A DNA stretch of 64,000 nucleotides, taken from assembly GCA_030272155.1 (NCBI GenBank), contig CP126199.1, forward strand, positions 2,964,501 to 3,028,500. The letters run 5' to 3'. How positions within the stretch are numbered: the first letter of the stretch is position 1; the number at the start of each line of letters is the position of its first letter. Shown here one piece after another: positions 45,331 through 57,616 of the stretch. The notes under the pieces are model-generated. The model had not been told where the DNA came from, searched no databases, and worked only from the letters and a program-made list of their open reading frames with translations. The position numbers and the translations under genes were made by a program. The DNA comes from Tetradesmus obliquus (lineage: Eukaryota > Chlorophyta > Chlorophyceae > Sphaeropleales > Scenedesmaceae).

Positions 45331-48300
45331 AGTAGCAACACATCTGCTGCTGTTGTTCTAAGGGGCGCATTGCTGCTTCATCTCATACAAAGGATGGTCG
45401 ACTATGATGAAGCAGTCCTTTTGCTGTGAGACATTGCCAGTGTTGTGGTGTGTTGCACAATGATAGCATGGCGTTTGTGAGGTTACATTGCAGCAAGCAG
45501 CAGCGTCATGCGTTTGTGTGCTGGCTGTCTTTCTTGGCTGCTCCTTTGTGTGCATCATGTGAGTGTGGTGCATGAGTGCATACAGCGGTGATCTTGCCCC
45601 CGCATGCGCCCTAGATCGTAGGCCACAGGCCCCATGCACAGGGCGGAGCATGAGGTGGTATATTAGGCACACAGCTGAAAGCACCTGCATGGAAGGCTTG
45701 TTCAAGCAATCTTCTGCTGCGTGGCAGCACGTCTGGTCGCGATATATGGCTGTAGTTGTTGTCTTTGACCCTATGTATGTACCAGTCCATGCATATCTGG
45801 CAGTAGCTTAGGGTTTGTGTTTGCGTAACAACTTGGGCGGCCTGCACGTGTGTGGGGCTGCCACTAGCTTGTTTGGCGCATGCATTCTTGTTTGCGTACA
45901 ACATGCTGCTGCTTGCTGTTTGACGGCGGCGGTAGCGGCGACATCGCCAGGCACACCTGTCAAGGGCGCCTTGATGAGAGACACATTTGGCGTGCTGCTG
46001 CAGTGCATGTAGCTCTTGGTGGTGTGATGCTGCAGCCGCATGCGCCATACCTACTGACGCTACACCACATGTGCGACTCGCGTGGCATCTGCTTTCATTT
46101 TGAAGCAGAAGTTGCGTTGCGGTCTGCACTTGCACTTTGCTTTGTAGTGTATTTGTGACAGAATCCTTTGCTTGTGACCTGCATTGATCTTGTGTTGCGT
46201 GCATGTACCCATTGATTGCATCATGGCCTGCAGCACACTGCAGCGTGAATGTGCAGAGGTGCAGAAGTGCACCAGCATAACCCTGTTGCAGGTTGAACCT
46301 CATACACCTGCATGACATGTTGAAGCACAGAATCTTTGTGTGCTTCATAATTTGTTGACAGCTGCGCACCTTGCACACCATGCTGCGACAGCTGCGACTA
46401 TGTGTGCATTTTTACGAGCGGGTCAACTTGTGTACGCGTGTGATATGTACGTGTGAATTGGCATTGCAGCGCAATCTGAGGATAGCTGGTGTGTGTATGT
46501 GTGCTGGTGTCTGCATGGCAGCATGCATTTCCCGCACACCTTGTAGGGATTGTGATCTGTCGTTCCTTCCGTGTGTTGAGATGATGAGGACCACCTGTGG
46601 TGTGTGCTTGGCTTGCTTTGTGCGCAAGCAGCGCTCGGGTGTGTGTGTGTGCAGGTGCACACTTGCCGACAGCGCCAGGTGGTGTTAGGAGTAGCGCATC
46701 AGCCCGCTGCAACATGGCGTGGCCTGCTGTGCTATGCTTGTCATTCCACTGGTTGAGGCAGGCTGGCAACACATTCCTGCCACGCAGTGCCGTGTGAGTG
46801 AAGTGTGTGGTACGCGTGGCAGCTGCGCAAGTCGCAGCCCCATCGTGACTCGCATGTGTACATCATCCCATAATTCTTTCAACATCACTCTGTTTGTGCT
46901 GCTTGCCGTGCGATCGGCGGCTGTGGGGGGTTGGGGTATTCGGGCGGACGGCAGGGTGGGTTTGCTCCTCCAGGGGCTGAGTGCCTGGAGCGTGATGGTT
47001 GTGCCCTTGTTGAGAAGACAAAGCAGCAGTTTGTGTGGCTGTTGGGGTTTGTTCCCTGGTTTAGGTTTGTTTGTACCGCCACTCCATTCACTTCTGGGTG
47101 CCTTGCTTATCTTGCCCAGTTAGGAGCTGAAAGGCTCTTCCAGCACCTGCCTGGTGCATCTGTTTCGTTGGTGCGCGCGTTGCTGGCAACCACACAGTAC
47201 TGTTTTGCTGTGCGCCACGACGTTGTGGCGCGTTGTTCAAGGATTAGCCGTGGCACGCTGTGCGCCACTTGGAGCAAAAAGTGGTCAGTAGTGCTGTTCT
47301 GGGATGTCTCTATAGGTTGGGTGGAGGGGTGATAGAAGAGTGTGGGTGGTAAGCTCGCTTGTGCGCGGCGGTGTCGGTGTTGTGATAAAGGCCTGACCTC
47401 ACAGCAGTTCTGGTTGAGGTAGCTGCATGCTTGAGTGACTGTGTCATTTATTGTCACAGCTCACGTGCTGCAGCTATGTGTGCCACACAAAGTGAGTGCC
47501 CTGCTTGATAACACGTGCTGTCTCGGATGCTAGTCAGCCCCTGCTTCGTGCTCGGGCTTGGACTTGGTTTGTTGGTGCGACTTTGCTGATTGCGCACCAA
47601 ACTTCAATGCGCATTCACCTCACACGTCTGGTGTCCGCATTGTCGTGCCTCATTCCGCATTGTCGTGCCTCATCCTTCCCCATACAGCAGCATGTATGGG
47701 CAGCACACATGTATAACACTGATGGGTGTCATTGCTGCGAGTCTGGTATTGCGTGCTACTGCGCACACCACGTGCATGTCGGGTTCAGCTGGCAAGGCTT
47801 GCTGTTGATGCATGTTGGTGCTGCTTCATTTCCCACGGTGTGTGGTGCTATTTATGCTATTGGGGGGTGAAGCTGAGGAAGAGGGAGGCAGGAGGGTGTG
47901 CGTCGCTTGTATGTAAATCACCACGGGGTCTTTCATGGAAGGCGGGGCGTATCATCTTTACAAGGGGGTGGGAGGCGGCAGGTTGGGGCATTGAGGACAT
48001 GTTGGCGTGCAGGCAGCTGTTGAGCCACCACCTGCTCCAATGTACTGTGCTTTGTTTGTATCCATGTCACCCAAAAGGGGGTGGGCTGTGTCCGCCTCTG
48101 GGGCTTGCTTGGTAGCCCCAGCAGGGCCAGCACCACCTCCCCTTTTGGGCGGCTCCACGGCTGGTGCCAATGACTCGTAGCGTGAACTGTCAAACGGAGA
48201 AGCAGCAGGTGCTCAGAGGTTCCAGCCCTGGGGTGGAGGAGATTGTGTGAGACAGTACGACATGCATGTTCCATGTACGCCTACAGTGCTTGAGGGTTTC

Positions 48301-49022
48301 GATGCCGCCTGCATTGGCGGGTGTGCTGTTTGTTCTCCCTGACATGGCGCTACAGCCGCCTGCTGACTTATGCGAGAGGGGCGGCGGGTGTCATGTGGGA
48401 TTGCTGGTGCTGTGATTGGCTAGGAATTGCTGGGTGGTGAGCAGCAGGAGGGCGGCCGCTGCAGTGTGCCGGTAACAATCAGCTGGCAACTGGATGTCTG
48501 TTGCCGGTGATGTGTTGGCTGTTGTCCTTTGAGCCCCTCTGGCCGGCCATTGTGCTACAGGACGACACACACTGCGCGGCGTGCTGCTGCGCTATGTCGA
48601 CTGCTATCGTTATTGCGCTTGGTTTGGTGGTTTTGCAGTTTGCGCGTAGTATAATGTGCTCGTAATCTGATAGTGCTGAGAACGGGTGTTAGCGTCTGCT
48701 GTGGGCGCCTGGGGGCACGTATCGGTGGCAGCGACATGTGCACTCAGAACCCTGGCGGGTGGCGATAGATGTGCAGCGATTGTTGGCTGTTTGTTGATGG
48801 TGGCCGCCTTACTACTGATGCTTGCGGCAGCGATGATTGTGTTTTGCAGCGGCTGGGCGGCGCAGCCTTTTTCTGGTGCGGCTTGACTTGCGCAAGGTGC
48901 TGTATGCTTGGGATGAGGGAGGGGTGGGCCGGCTGGCCTTCAAAGCTTAGAGAGAAGATATGTATGGGAGGCACTTGTTGGCGCGTGGGCTCGGCTACAC
49001 TTTGTCTACAGCTTCCTTTCAA

Positions 49023-49027
49023 TGTAA
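49023..49027 (+). terminator. Candidate poly(A) signal ending the TG-rich zone after PLATZ
   Basis: This TGTAA coincides with the point where plus-strand TG richness ends. An earlier TGTAA at 47912-47916 is an alternative. Confidence 0.25.
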
Positions 49028-49465
49028 CGTACATATTACCATTACCAACGTTCACAGCTTGCTTCTTACGTCCTCTGCTGTTGATCTTCGGCCTACATGT
49101 AATGTGCACTAGCGCTGCCAGCTTCAAAAACGGCACGGCTACCCGCTGCAAAACAGGAATACATTGCAAAGCGCCATGGCATAACACCAGCGAATACATC
49201 AGATAGAGTAAGAATCCGATTTGCCTGGCAGCCAAGCACCAGAACGCTCATACTCAGAGCATGTGCTGACGCCACGTGGTTGCGCTGGGAATCTCAAGCT
49301 GGATACTTGCGCTGTACAAGCTACTGGCATATCATATGATATGGCATAGCAAACTTCAACTGCCACCTTGCCAAGGTCCAGCTGACAGCAAGTGCCGCGT
49401 GCTGTCCACAGATATGCATGTATATGCCTTTAAAGGCATGCAGGACCCATGCTTCACACATGGTG

Positions 49466-49470
49466 TTACA
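49466..49470 (-). terminator. Candidate poly(A) signal, E2 gene
   Basis: This is the first TTACA (minus-strand TGTAA) after the E2 stop, about 810 bp downstream. Confidence 0.3.
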
Positions 49471-50281
49471 AAGACCCGTGCATGCTACTCTACTACAGGG
49501 CTTGCTGTACACTTGCCATACGAAAGCCGGGTGCAAGCCAATTTGCTGCTCATGTCCATGTACGGCACAAGAGAGCGGGCTGCGCAGCCAGGCAGTTGAG
49601 AAGAGCTGAAGCAGATCACACGGCAGCAGACACCGCAGCAGCATGCTGCAATTGCCATGCAGGCATCAAACAGCACAGCGGCTATTGCTGCATCCTTCAG
49701 CCGCACCCGTAAACCCCAGCGTTCCGCCAGCACTGCTGCACGTTGCTGTTCATAACGTGTCATTTGTACACTGCAGCCAACATTTCTGTCAACAGGGAGC
49801 TCCAAGTCGCTGCTGCTGCAGCTGCTGCTGCTGAAACCCTGAACGTACTGCAAATAGCACGGCAAAATGCAGTGCCCCAGCCAGCTGCTGCCACAGCAGC
49901 CGCACTGTCGGCTCGCGTGCCACCAGCTGCCACCAGTGTGCCACCAGCTGCAAGCAGCTGCAAGCAGCAGCCTCCGACTGACACTGCTCTGGGCACTGCA
50001 GCGTACTGCTGGCATGGGCCAGCATCAATCAGCTGGTGTGCTGCGTGCTGCGTGCTGGCTGCTGCTGCTGCTGCTGCGCGGCAAAAAAAACGTGCTGTGC
50101 CAGCGCCACGCCGCATGACGCCTCTGGTGCCGCCGCTGCCGCTGCCGCTGTCAGTAAAAAACCGCCACATCCCCACCGCCGCTGCGTCCAGCAGCCCGCT
50201 CCTGCGAGCACAAGCATCTCCTGCAAACACTTCCAAAACACCAGAAGCAGCAGCAGCTGCCTGCTCCAGCAGCCGCCGCTG

Positions 50282-51336
50282 TCAGCTTCCCAGCAGCGCC
50301 TCTAGTGCTGCATTCTCATCCCCGCCTGCTGCCTTGAGTGCTGCTACTGCTGCCGCCTTGTCAAAGCCCATGTCAACAATCTTCTGGATCTTTGCCTCGT
50401 CGTCGCCGTCTGGCCGCGCAAACGCCTCCGTCCAGTAGCGCGCAGTTCTGTCGAATGTGGCCTTCTCGCTGCGATACTGGTTGGCCACGACTGCGTCTTG
50501 CGGGTCATCCGGCTGCGGGGATGCCAGCAGTGCCTGCAAGCTGAGGAGTGCTGTCTTGAGGGTCAGCGCAGGGCTCCACTGGTCTTTCAGGATGTCTGTT
50601 GGGTGTAGGGTTTGCAGGACAAGGGTTTGACGAACGGGGGCAGCGTATGGCGTGCGATGTGTTAGTTACGAGACAGGTGGCAAGGGTGTAGGGATGTTAG
50701 AAATCTGCAGCGTAAGATTGCTGCACAGCTGGCGCAAGCAGCGGGCGCAGCGGATGGAATTTGCGCCGGCTGATGCTAGCTGGGCACTTTGCAAGATGCT
50801 GCTGCTTGACAGGCTGCGTGGCCATGGCGAGCTGCTGAGTGCGCTGTTGAGGTATAACTGCCAAAATCATAAAAAAAAACTGATAAGAAACACGTATTCT
50901 GTTCTGGATGATGTTGCTGATGGCGCTGCTTGCTGCTGTGAGGCAGCCATGCTGTGGCACATGAAGCTTTCTCTGCTGTACCTCTGCCTGGCCTGCATAC
51001 AAGCTAGGTAGCAGGTACACACGCGTGCCTGTTTGAGGATGCATGATTAGCTGCTGCTCATAGCCCACCTAAGCAGATGGCGCCGCTTTGTGAGGAGACG
51101 TTTGGGTGCCACACGCGTGTCATGAACTTCATCTTAGGCGGAGCAAAGGGGTACTGTGCATCCAACTGGATGTCAACTTTGAACACACCACCCTCGTACG
51201 GTGTGTCCTTAGGCCCTGGGACGCAGCCGATGAGCCGCAGCAGGTTGTCTGACACTACTTCTGCTGTGACCCCAGAGGCCTTGTCGTGTTCTATCTCCTT
51301 GAGCTCTTTCTGTATTCTACCAAACGTGCCGTCCAT
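50282..51336 (-). CDS. Ubiquitin-conjugating enzyme E2 with UBA domain (UBE2K/UBC27-like)
   Basis: This enzyme carries ubiquitin as a thioester and passes it to substrates or growing chains. Two exons (51336-51069, 50595-50282) give 193 residues. The UBC fold runs from about 5 to 150, with YPFAPPKMKF, the HPN motif at 77-79 and the catalytic Cys at 88 in GAICLDILKDQWSPAL, which spans the intron. A UBA domain occupies about 155-193 (IVDMGFDKAAAVAALKAAGGDENAAL), the arrangement of mammalian UBE2K and plant UBC27. Length fits the family. It is divergent from the LON-domain gene. Confidence 0.96.
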
Positions 51337-51929
51337 TGTTTAGCTATCTTAAATCGCTATAGTCCAGCCGCTACCGCTGAAACAGTGGTGATCAGCAGTC
51401 TGGTGCCGTGGGGGGCTGCGTGTAAAGCAATGCAGAAAGCAGAGGCCGCCGTGACCGGTGCCTGCAATGATCGGCCGGACGTTGATGCGATATAGTATGC
51501 TGGATGCAGAGTTCAGGCTAGCAGGTGTCCAAGAAAAAAGTTGCGGAAGCTGAAAGTTGCCATGAAGCACCAATTCAACATACTTCATGAAAATGGATCG
51601 CACTTAACAAGTACTGCAGTTCACGTGAGCCCTTGTCTGCATACGTGTTGTGTTGCAAGGGCGTGACAGGACAGAACGCCATCAAGGCACGCCGCAACAC
51701 CTGCTACTTTTCGTCAAATAGATACTCCTGCGTCTCACAAATGAAGTGGCAGGCGTCGATGTCATGAAAGCCGTGGCCTAGCTGGGAGTGATTTCACCTG
51801 GGCAACCACTCCTTGGGAGGGCAGCTGTGGCCTGCTCTATTTTTGAAGGGGCGCATATGCAAGCAGACAGCAACCCATAGCATCCAGACACAGCATTGCC
51901 AAGGCTCCTGCGCTCTTGTGAAGCGCACC
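51337..51929. promoter_or_regulatory. Shared promoter region between the E2 and LON-domain genes
   Basis: About 590 bp separate the two divergent start codons. No coding signal or striking motif is visible. Confidence 0.35.
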
Positions 51930-54712
51930 ATGCATGCCACCAGCACTAGGGTTTCGCAGCGGGTGCTGCCCTGCTGCTTGCCTGAGAGGCTCAGGCATGC
52001 AGCTGCGAACAGCAGGAGGCGAAATGCGGGTCTGCCTGCTGCCACTGGGCCCGGTCCTGCCTCCAGTGGCACAGTGGAGTCTGTCATATCGATCCCGCTG
52101 TTCCCTCTGTCAAACGTGCTGCATCCAGCACAGGCAGGGAGCTTGTTGGGTGAGCTATTGTTGTCTTGTGTGTGCAATGCTGTTGCTGATGGTACAAGGG
52201 ACTTGGTCAGCAGTACAGGATCATGTGCAGACGTCTAGGAATGGCTTATAGCTGCATGGCACCTTCCAACACAGCAATTGCAGCGACTAAACAAACTGGA
52301 TATTGCCGCTCACTGCACGACAGATGGTAGCCACTGAGCTGACATGGAATGGCCAGCGGACATTGGGCAGAACCTCCCCTATGCACACGCGGCATACCAG
52401 CCAACCACATGTGCCCTTGCACACCGTACGACAGCTGTTCCTTGCTGCCGCATGTTCCCACCTCACCAAACACACCAATACACCCAGCAGCACATGTACC
52501 TCCCCTCACCACCACCCCTTCCGCACGCCTGCACGCCCTTTTCCACCCCGCCACTCTCTCCCCGCAGTATTTGAGCCTCGCTACCTGGCTCTGTTCAGGG
52601 ACCTGCAGGCAGCAGCGCCGCAGGGCAGCAGCGCCAGTGAGGCAAAGTTTGCATTCGGGCACATCCTGGCAGCTGGAGCCGCGCCGCCTGCATTGATGCA
52701 AGACAGCGTCGGCGGGCTGCCTGCCTGCGGCGTGTGCGCGACTGTGAAGGGCATCGAGGAGCTTGAGAACGGCCGGCTGCAGGTGGGTTGCTGGGGTTTC
52801 AAGCGGGGTTTTGAAGGGTAGGGTTTTGAAGGGCAGGGCACGGTTTGTGAGTTTGTAAGGGCATCGAAGAGCTTGAGAACCGCCGGCCGTAGGCGGAGTG
52901 AGGTGTATGGCTTGGGGTCAGGTAGGGTTGTCAGGGGTGGGGCACGATGTGCCACTGTGAGCGGCATCGAAGTAGGACAACGGCCGCCTGCAGGTGCGCT
53001 TGTAGATCAGCTGTGTATTTAATGGCTTGTCAGGGGCAGGGGCCTGGCTGAGCAGGGATGGAGTTCCTTGCTAGTGCTGCTGCCCGTCTGGGTGAGCCAG
53101 CCGACATGAGTGTGATGCACGCACCAAACAGGCAGGCCAAGCACCAGCGTCATTACAGCAGGGTCCACGCAAACAGCCGCGCCACCGCCGTATACATGAG
53201 CAACAAACGATTGTCCTACGTCTGTCATATACATGAGCAATTGTATCTGCTCCTCGTTGTGGCGCTTGCACTTGCAGGTCAGCTACCAAGGCTGGCGCAG
53301 GTTCAAGCTGCTGACAGTGGACCACGATTCTAAGCCCTACCCCATGGCAGCAGCCACATGGATGGATGATGACACAGCCTCTCTCAGCCAGGAGCAGCAG
53401 GCAGCAACATATGCATTGGAGCAGCAGGTGTACGGCCTGCTGCAGCAGGTTGCTAGTTATATGCGGCAGCTAGAGCAGGGCTCTGCTGCTGGGGCAGCAG
53501 TAGCGGCGCCAGCGTCTGGGCCTACCGGGTTGCACGGCAGCAGCAGCGGTAGTAAGGCGCAGCAGCGTCCGCTGTTGCCTGACAGCGTGCTGCTGTTTGC
53601 GCCGCCTCCTCCAAGCCGGCAGCAGTCTGTGGCTGATTACCTTGTCAAAGCAGGTAGGAGCTGAGGTGGTGTGCGGCGGGTGAGGGTGTACACGCATGTA
53701 CACGTGTGGGTGCCATTTGGCCTGACAGCGGGACACTGTGCGCAAATACAGGCAGCGAGCGCCCAAATCATAAACACGCAATGTCTGTCATCTGCGGTGC
53801 ATAACAGGTTGTAACACCAGTTGCCTGTCCATTGCCCGTTTGTTATTGCGCTGCTGCAGGTGGCAGCACTGGTGACAAGATCGCCACCTGGCAGCGCATG
53901 GGCAGCGTGTACGGCCAGACCTCCAGCAAAAAGAAGCCGCCACAGGACCCCTACCAGGTGGGGCGCCTGGGCACTGCTAGCATGCCTAGTAAGCCTTTCG
54001 TACCTCCGCTTCGGTCGAATGCTTCCATGTGCTCTGCAAGCTGAAAATTCTGCAAACTCCCTGCTAATTGCCTGCACTGTGATGCTCTCTGTGACAGCAT
54101 CAATTCACCTTTAGACGAGACAACTGCTGCAGGCGCAAGGTGCAAGAGTTGGTTGGAGGCAGTCAACAGCAGCTTGAGGGAGAGGCATTCTGATTCCGCA
54201 TGTGTGGCTGGTGCGCATGCAGCATGGGCAGCCGGTCAATGGTCAAACCAGGGCCGCCAGGATCACCTTAGAAGCAGGCTAGAGGTGATTAGGATGCCTG
54301 TGCACCTGTACCAGGCGTACTTTGGACATACAGCAAGGTTTAGCAACACAACACTTCCGCCTTCGGCCATCACCTGCTCTTACATAAGTGAATATACACA
54401 CCTGCTCATGCCACACATCCTGCCACTGCCTCTGCTGCTGTTGCACCGCTCACCAACAAAACAATTCTGTCTATGAACACCTTCTCGCACCGCTGCCAGG
54501 CCGCCCGTGACCAGCTGGGCAAGGAGCGCCGCCAGGAGCTGTTCAGCTTTGCTGCCGCGTCAGTGCTGGAGCTGGGCCTGCCTGAGCGGCTGGCGCTGCT
54601 GCACTGCACTGACACGGCGGCGCGGCTGCAGTACGTGGCTGCTGCTGTGCAGCCGTTTCTGGCTGACCTGGTGGCCCGGGTGAGCCTGCAGCAGGCCATG
54701 GTGAAGCAGTGA
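51930..54712 (+). CDS. LON substrate-binding (N-terminal) domain protein
   Basis: The LON N-terminal domain is a PUA-like fold that recognises substrates. It also occurs in stand-alone plant and bacterial proteins without the ATPase and protease parts, as here. Five exons (51930-52149, 52568-52782, 53278-53653, 53860-53957, 54500-54712) give 373 residues. Domain start is IPLFPLSNVLHP (about residue 55), followed by VFEPRYLALFRDL across the first intron, CATVKGIEELENGRLQ and VSYQGWRRFKLL. The C-terminal half is helical, with a Ser/Gly-rich linker and a final helix (ERRQELFSFAAASVLEL to SLQQAMVKQ). The first 40 residues are basic and Ser/Ala-rich, possibly an organelle transit peptide. No AAA or Ser-Lys protease motif follows. 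Confidence 0.82.
52856..53000 (+). repeat. Two echoes of LON-gene exon 2 end
   Basis: The exon-2 end encoding VKGIEELENGRLQ (boundary 52782) recurs with boundaries near 52892 and 52993, steps of 110 and 101 bp. The first copy reads tag|gcgg, so its donor is lost; the second keeps cag|gtgcgc. Confidence 0.85.
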
Positions 54713-54743
54713 GGCTGCAGACGGCTGCTGATTGAGTGGTTTT

Positions 54744-54873
54744 CCAATGAGCCTGCAGCAAGCCATGGTGAAGCAGTAAGGTGGCACAGCTAGCTGCTGC
54801 TTGGAGTGCCACTCGGGTTGTGTAGGATGAGCCGTGGGCCCGCCTGCAGCAGGCCATGGTGAAGCAGCGAAGG
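54744..54873 (+). repeat. Two echoes of the LON-gene 3' coding end, including the stop
   Basis: The last codons (encoding SLQQAMVKQ) plus the stop recur at 54744-54780 and 54839-54873, 67 and then 91 bp on. The first copy ends in taa and the second has no stop at that place. No splice site is involved. Confidence 0.88.
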
Positions 54874-55384
54874 TGGAGGTGTGAAGTGTGGTGCAGATGT
54901 TGCTTGATGAGCGGCGGTGTGTGTGCGATGACATCGTGGTACATGCAGTCCTGCATGCAGGTTACAACTTGACAGGAGCAAGGTGTTGTATCGTATGAGC
55001 AGCAGAGATTGCCGTGCAGTTTTAAATATGGTTGTTTATACTGCGCGAGTTCTGCTGGGTGCTTTGCACCTGGCAACCCCTTTGCCACCCTTGCATGTGT
55101 GCTGTGGAGCCGACTATGTATGTAGCACAGTGTATCACAGAGCCTGTGGTGGGGTGCTGCACTGGGCTCAGTGTAGGTTTATGTATGCTGTGTACACATA
55201 GTACAAACATGAATTGTCCTGTTTACATCATGTCCATCACTTTTGACTACCAGGCTGACGACTGGCACTGCCTGTGCATACACATGCGCTTGGACAGTGC
55301 GGTGTCTGTTTGTAGTTGACTGGCTTCCCTTTGGCTGTTTGGGTGGTGTTGCCTAACGACATTCCCAACGTTGATGTGCATGCT

Positions 55385-55510
55385 ACAGTTGCAATGGCAG
55401 GCGGCACGTAGTATACTACGTAGTGCACTACGTAGTGCTGGTCACAATCAGCAACTGTTGCCGCACATTGCAATGGCAGCCGGCACGTAGAGTGCTGGTC
55501 ACATTCAGCA
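55385..55510. repeat. Palindromes within a diverged direct repeat
   Basis: A 16-bp perfect palindrome, acgtagtgcactacgt, and a 12-bp one, gtagtatactac, adjoin each other. The surrounding unit (ttgcaatggcag..ggcacgtag..gctggtcac) recurs about 85 bp downstream. Confidence 0.7.
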
Positions 55511-55689
55511 GCATACATAGGTGCTCTGACACCGGCGCATGAGTACTGCATGAAGAGCAAGAATTCATGTGCAATTCACACAGATGCACGACTCAGTAGA
55601 GCAGCCAGTACGGTACTGGCTGCTCTAGCGACGGCTCTAGCCTCTGGTTGATGTGTCATTACTGTTACAAAAAAGTATGCAATCAAGAA

Positions 55690-55694
55690 TGTAA
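55690..55694 (+). terminator. Candidate poly(A) signal, LON-domain gene
   Basis: This is the first TGTAA after the stop, about 980 bp downstream. Confidence 0.3.
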
Positions 55695-56666
55695 ATGCAA
55701 GTTGAGTGAGTTATGTTGTGCTGTGTCGTGCGTGTTTGAGCTGCAACGTTGCTGCTGCCGCACAGCAACTGCTGCTGCTCCCTCCAAGCCTGCTGGTGCT
55801 GCTGCTGCTGCACAATGTGAACGCCTGTACATGCGATAAGTTGAACATGATTTTTACATCAGCTGCTGAGGCCTTCTGCCAGGCCCTGGATGGCCTGAGG
55901 GCAGGTGCTATCTCCTGCAAGGTCCTTCAGGGCAGGGGCATTTCGAGCAGTCATCTTACAGCATGTGCCGTTGGATGCAAAGCTCGCCAACAAAAAGGAG
56001 ATCGATCAGAGAGACTATCAATACAGTTGTATGTGTTCGGCGAATCGCCTCCCCTTGGGGTGTAACTAGCTGTTTGCACCACCAAAAGGTACCTTTGAAC
56101 GGGTATCCAGCCATACGCTGCATCGCTTCGTAATATATCTCCTATACAAGCATTTTGATGATATTGTTGCTGCTGTCGCAGCAGAAGATCAAGTGGCTGC
56201 TGCTGCCGCAGCAGCTCCTTTTTGTCACCGGCCAAATTGTTGGCTCGATGCAAGATCCGACAGTTCCACAGCATTTCTGCTGCAATTCACCTGCCTAATC
56301 GCGTCCTTGCTGACCTTGGCAGTGCCCCAATCGTTAGCGCATAAATCCGGATTTATGCAGAACTGGCTAAAGTCTCAACTTGCAATCATTGCATACATGG
56401 CGCCGGCAGCGCCAGAGGTGGTGACACACCATCGTATGCTGATGCCAAGCATCACCACAGCCACATCTCCTCAATCCTCTTGACAAAAACCACTCCTGAC
56501 CTTGCTGATGCAAAGCAGCTAATAACATCAACAGCGCAAAGCCATGTGACACACTGACCTGCGCTCCCCGCCGGGCCAACATGGCCGTGCTGCCATGCAT
56601 GGAGCAACCACAACAGCCGATTGATAGCTGCTGCGCCAAATAAAGAAAGTTGCCGAATTGCATTCA

Positions 56667-56671
56667 TTACA
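56667..56671 (-). terminator. Candidate poly(A) signal, DUF760 gene
   Basis: This is the first TTACA (minus-strand TGTAA) after the DUF760 stop, about 950 bp downstream. Confidence 0.3.
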
Positions 56672-57616
56672 AGCATAAGCATCATGCAACATAATGCGCA
56701 CTCGCCAAGCAGACATGCACTCAGTGCACCTGCAAGCATTATCGGTCACAACACCCGGCTCCGTCACACCAAGCATGTAATGATCAACCACAATTGCCAA
56801 CATCTCTATGTACAATTTGACGAGCCCCTCAGTTGAGGCAAGCCCACCAAGCCACTCCCCTCAGCGCCCTCCACTGCCGCTGCCAGGCACACAAAAAAAA
56901 CACCCAAATGCAGCAACACACGCTGCACTCCAGTATGCTGCAAGCTGCATGCAGGGCTACCGCAAAACAGCACTTGTAAAGAGCATAATAATGTACAAAG
57001 CATGCCAGTACAATCAAGCCTGCTGCAGCTGCAGCAACCAGCACGGCCAAGCACCGGCATGCGGAAAAGAGCACATACACAAAGAGCAGACAGCAGCTGC
57101 GCATGCAAGGAAGCCAGCATCGCTGCTGCCGCAGTACCACCACCACAAATCTAACGTTGCTCAACCGAAGGCAACCGCAGCGTTTTTCAAGTCGCATAGG
57201 TCAACCGCACAAGCAGCATGCACGCAGCCTACCTCCCCCTGTGATGAGTGCCCAGGCGCTGCAACAGCGCACAGCAAGCCGCAGCACGCTTTAGCAACAC
57301 GCAGCATGATGATGTAGCGAAGGTAGCAAGTATGATTATGTCACACGTAACAAAACTGGCGCACATCACCTGCATCAAAACTGGACGCGCCCGCCCACAT
57401 GCGGCCCCCTAATCAGCACCTGCAGGACAACTGCCCCAAAACGCGAACCCACAACATCGCTTGGAGCGGAAGTGTTGCTGCAAGCCCAATCAGGCCAGGG
57501 CAAACAGCACATACATCATTTAGCCTGACAGGCCACTTGAAGGCCAAGCACGCAGAGCAAAGCACACACCGCACTGCACACACAGCACAAAACACAGCAC
57601 CCCACACAGCGCATCA

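Larger units (their letters stand above)
45331..50281. other. Long gene-free stretch between PLATZ and the E2 gene
   Basis: From 45331 to about 49000 the plus strand is strongly TG-rich without any family-like frame, as expected for a very long PLATZ 3' UTR or a plus-strand non-coding transcript. Possible TGTAA signals are at 47912, 49023 and 49098. From about 49.1 to 50.28 kb composition flips to CA-rich, matching the 3' flank of the minus-strand E2 gene. Confidence 0.45.
54713..57616. other. Convergent 3' flanks of the LON-domain and DUF760 genes
   Basis: The plus strand is TG-rich to about 55.7 kb, then CA-rich from about 56.3 to 57.6 kb. Candidate poly(A) signals for the two genes lie near 55690 and 56667. 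No gene is recognisable. Confidence 0.45.

Noticed and set aside
45358-49644. Many overlapping frames on both strands
   Set aside because: They are Cys/Val- or His/Thr-rich products of TG/CA-skewed sequence. None has domain motifs.
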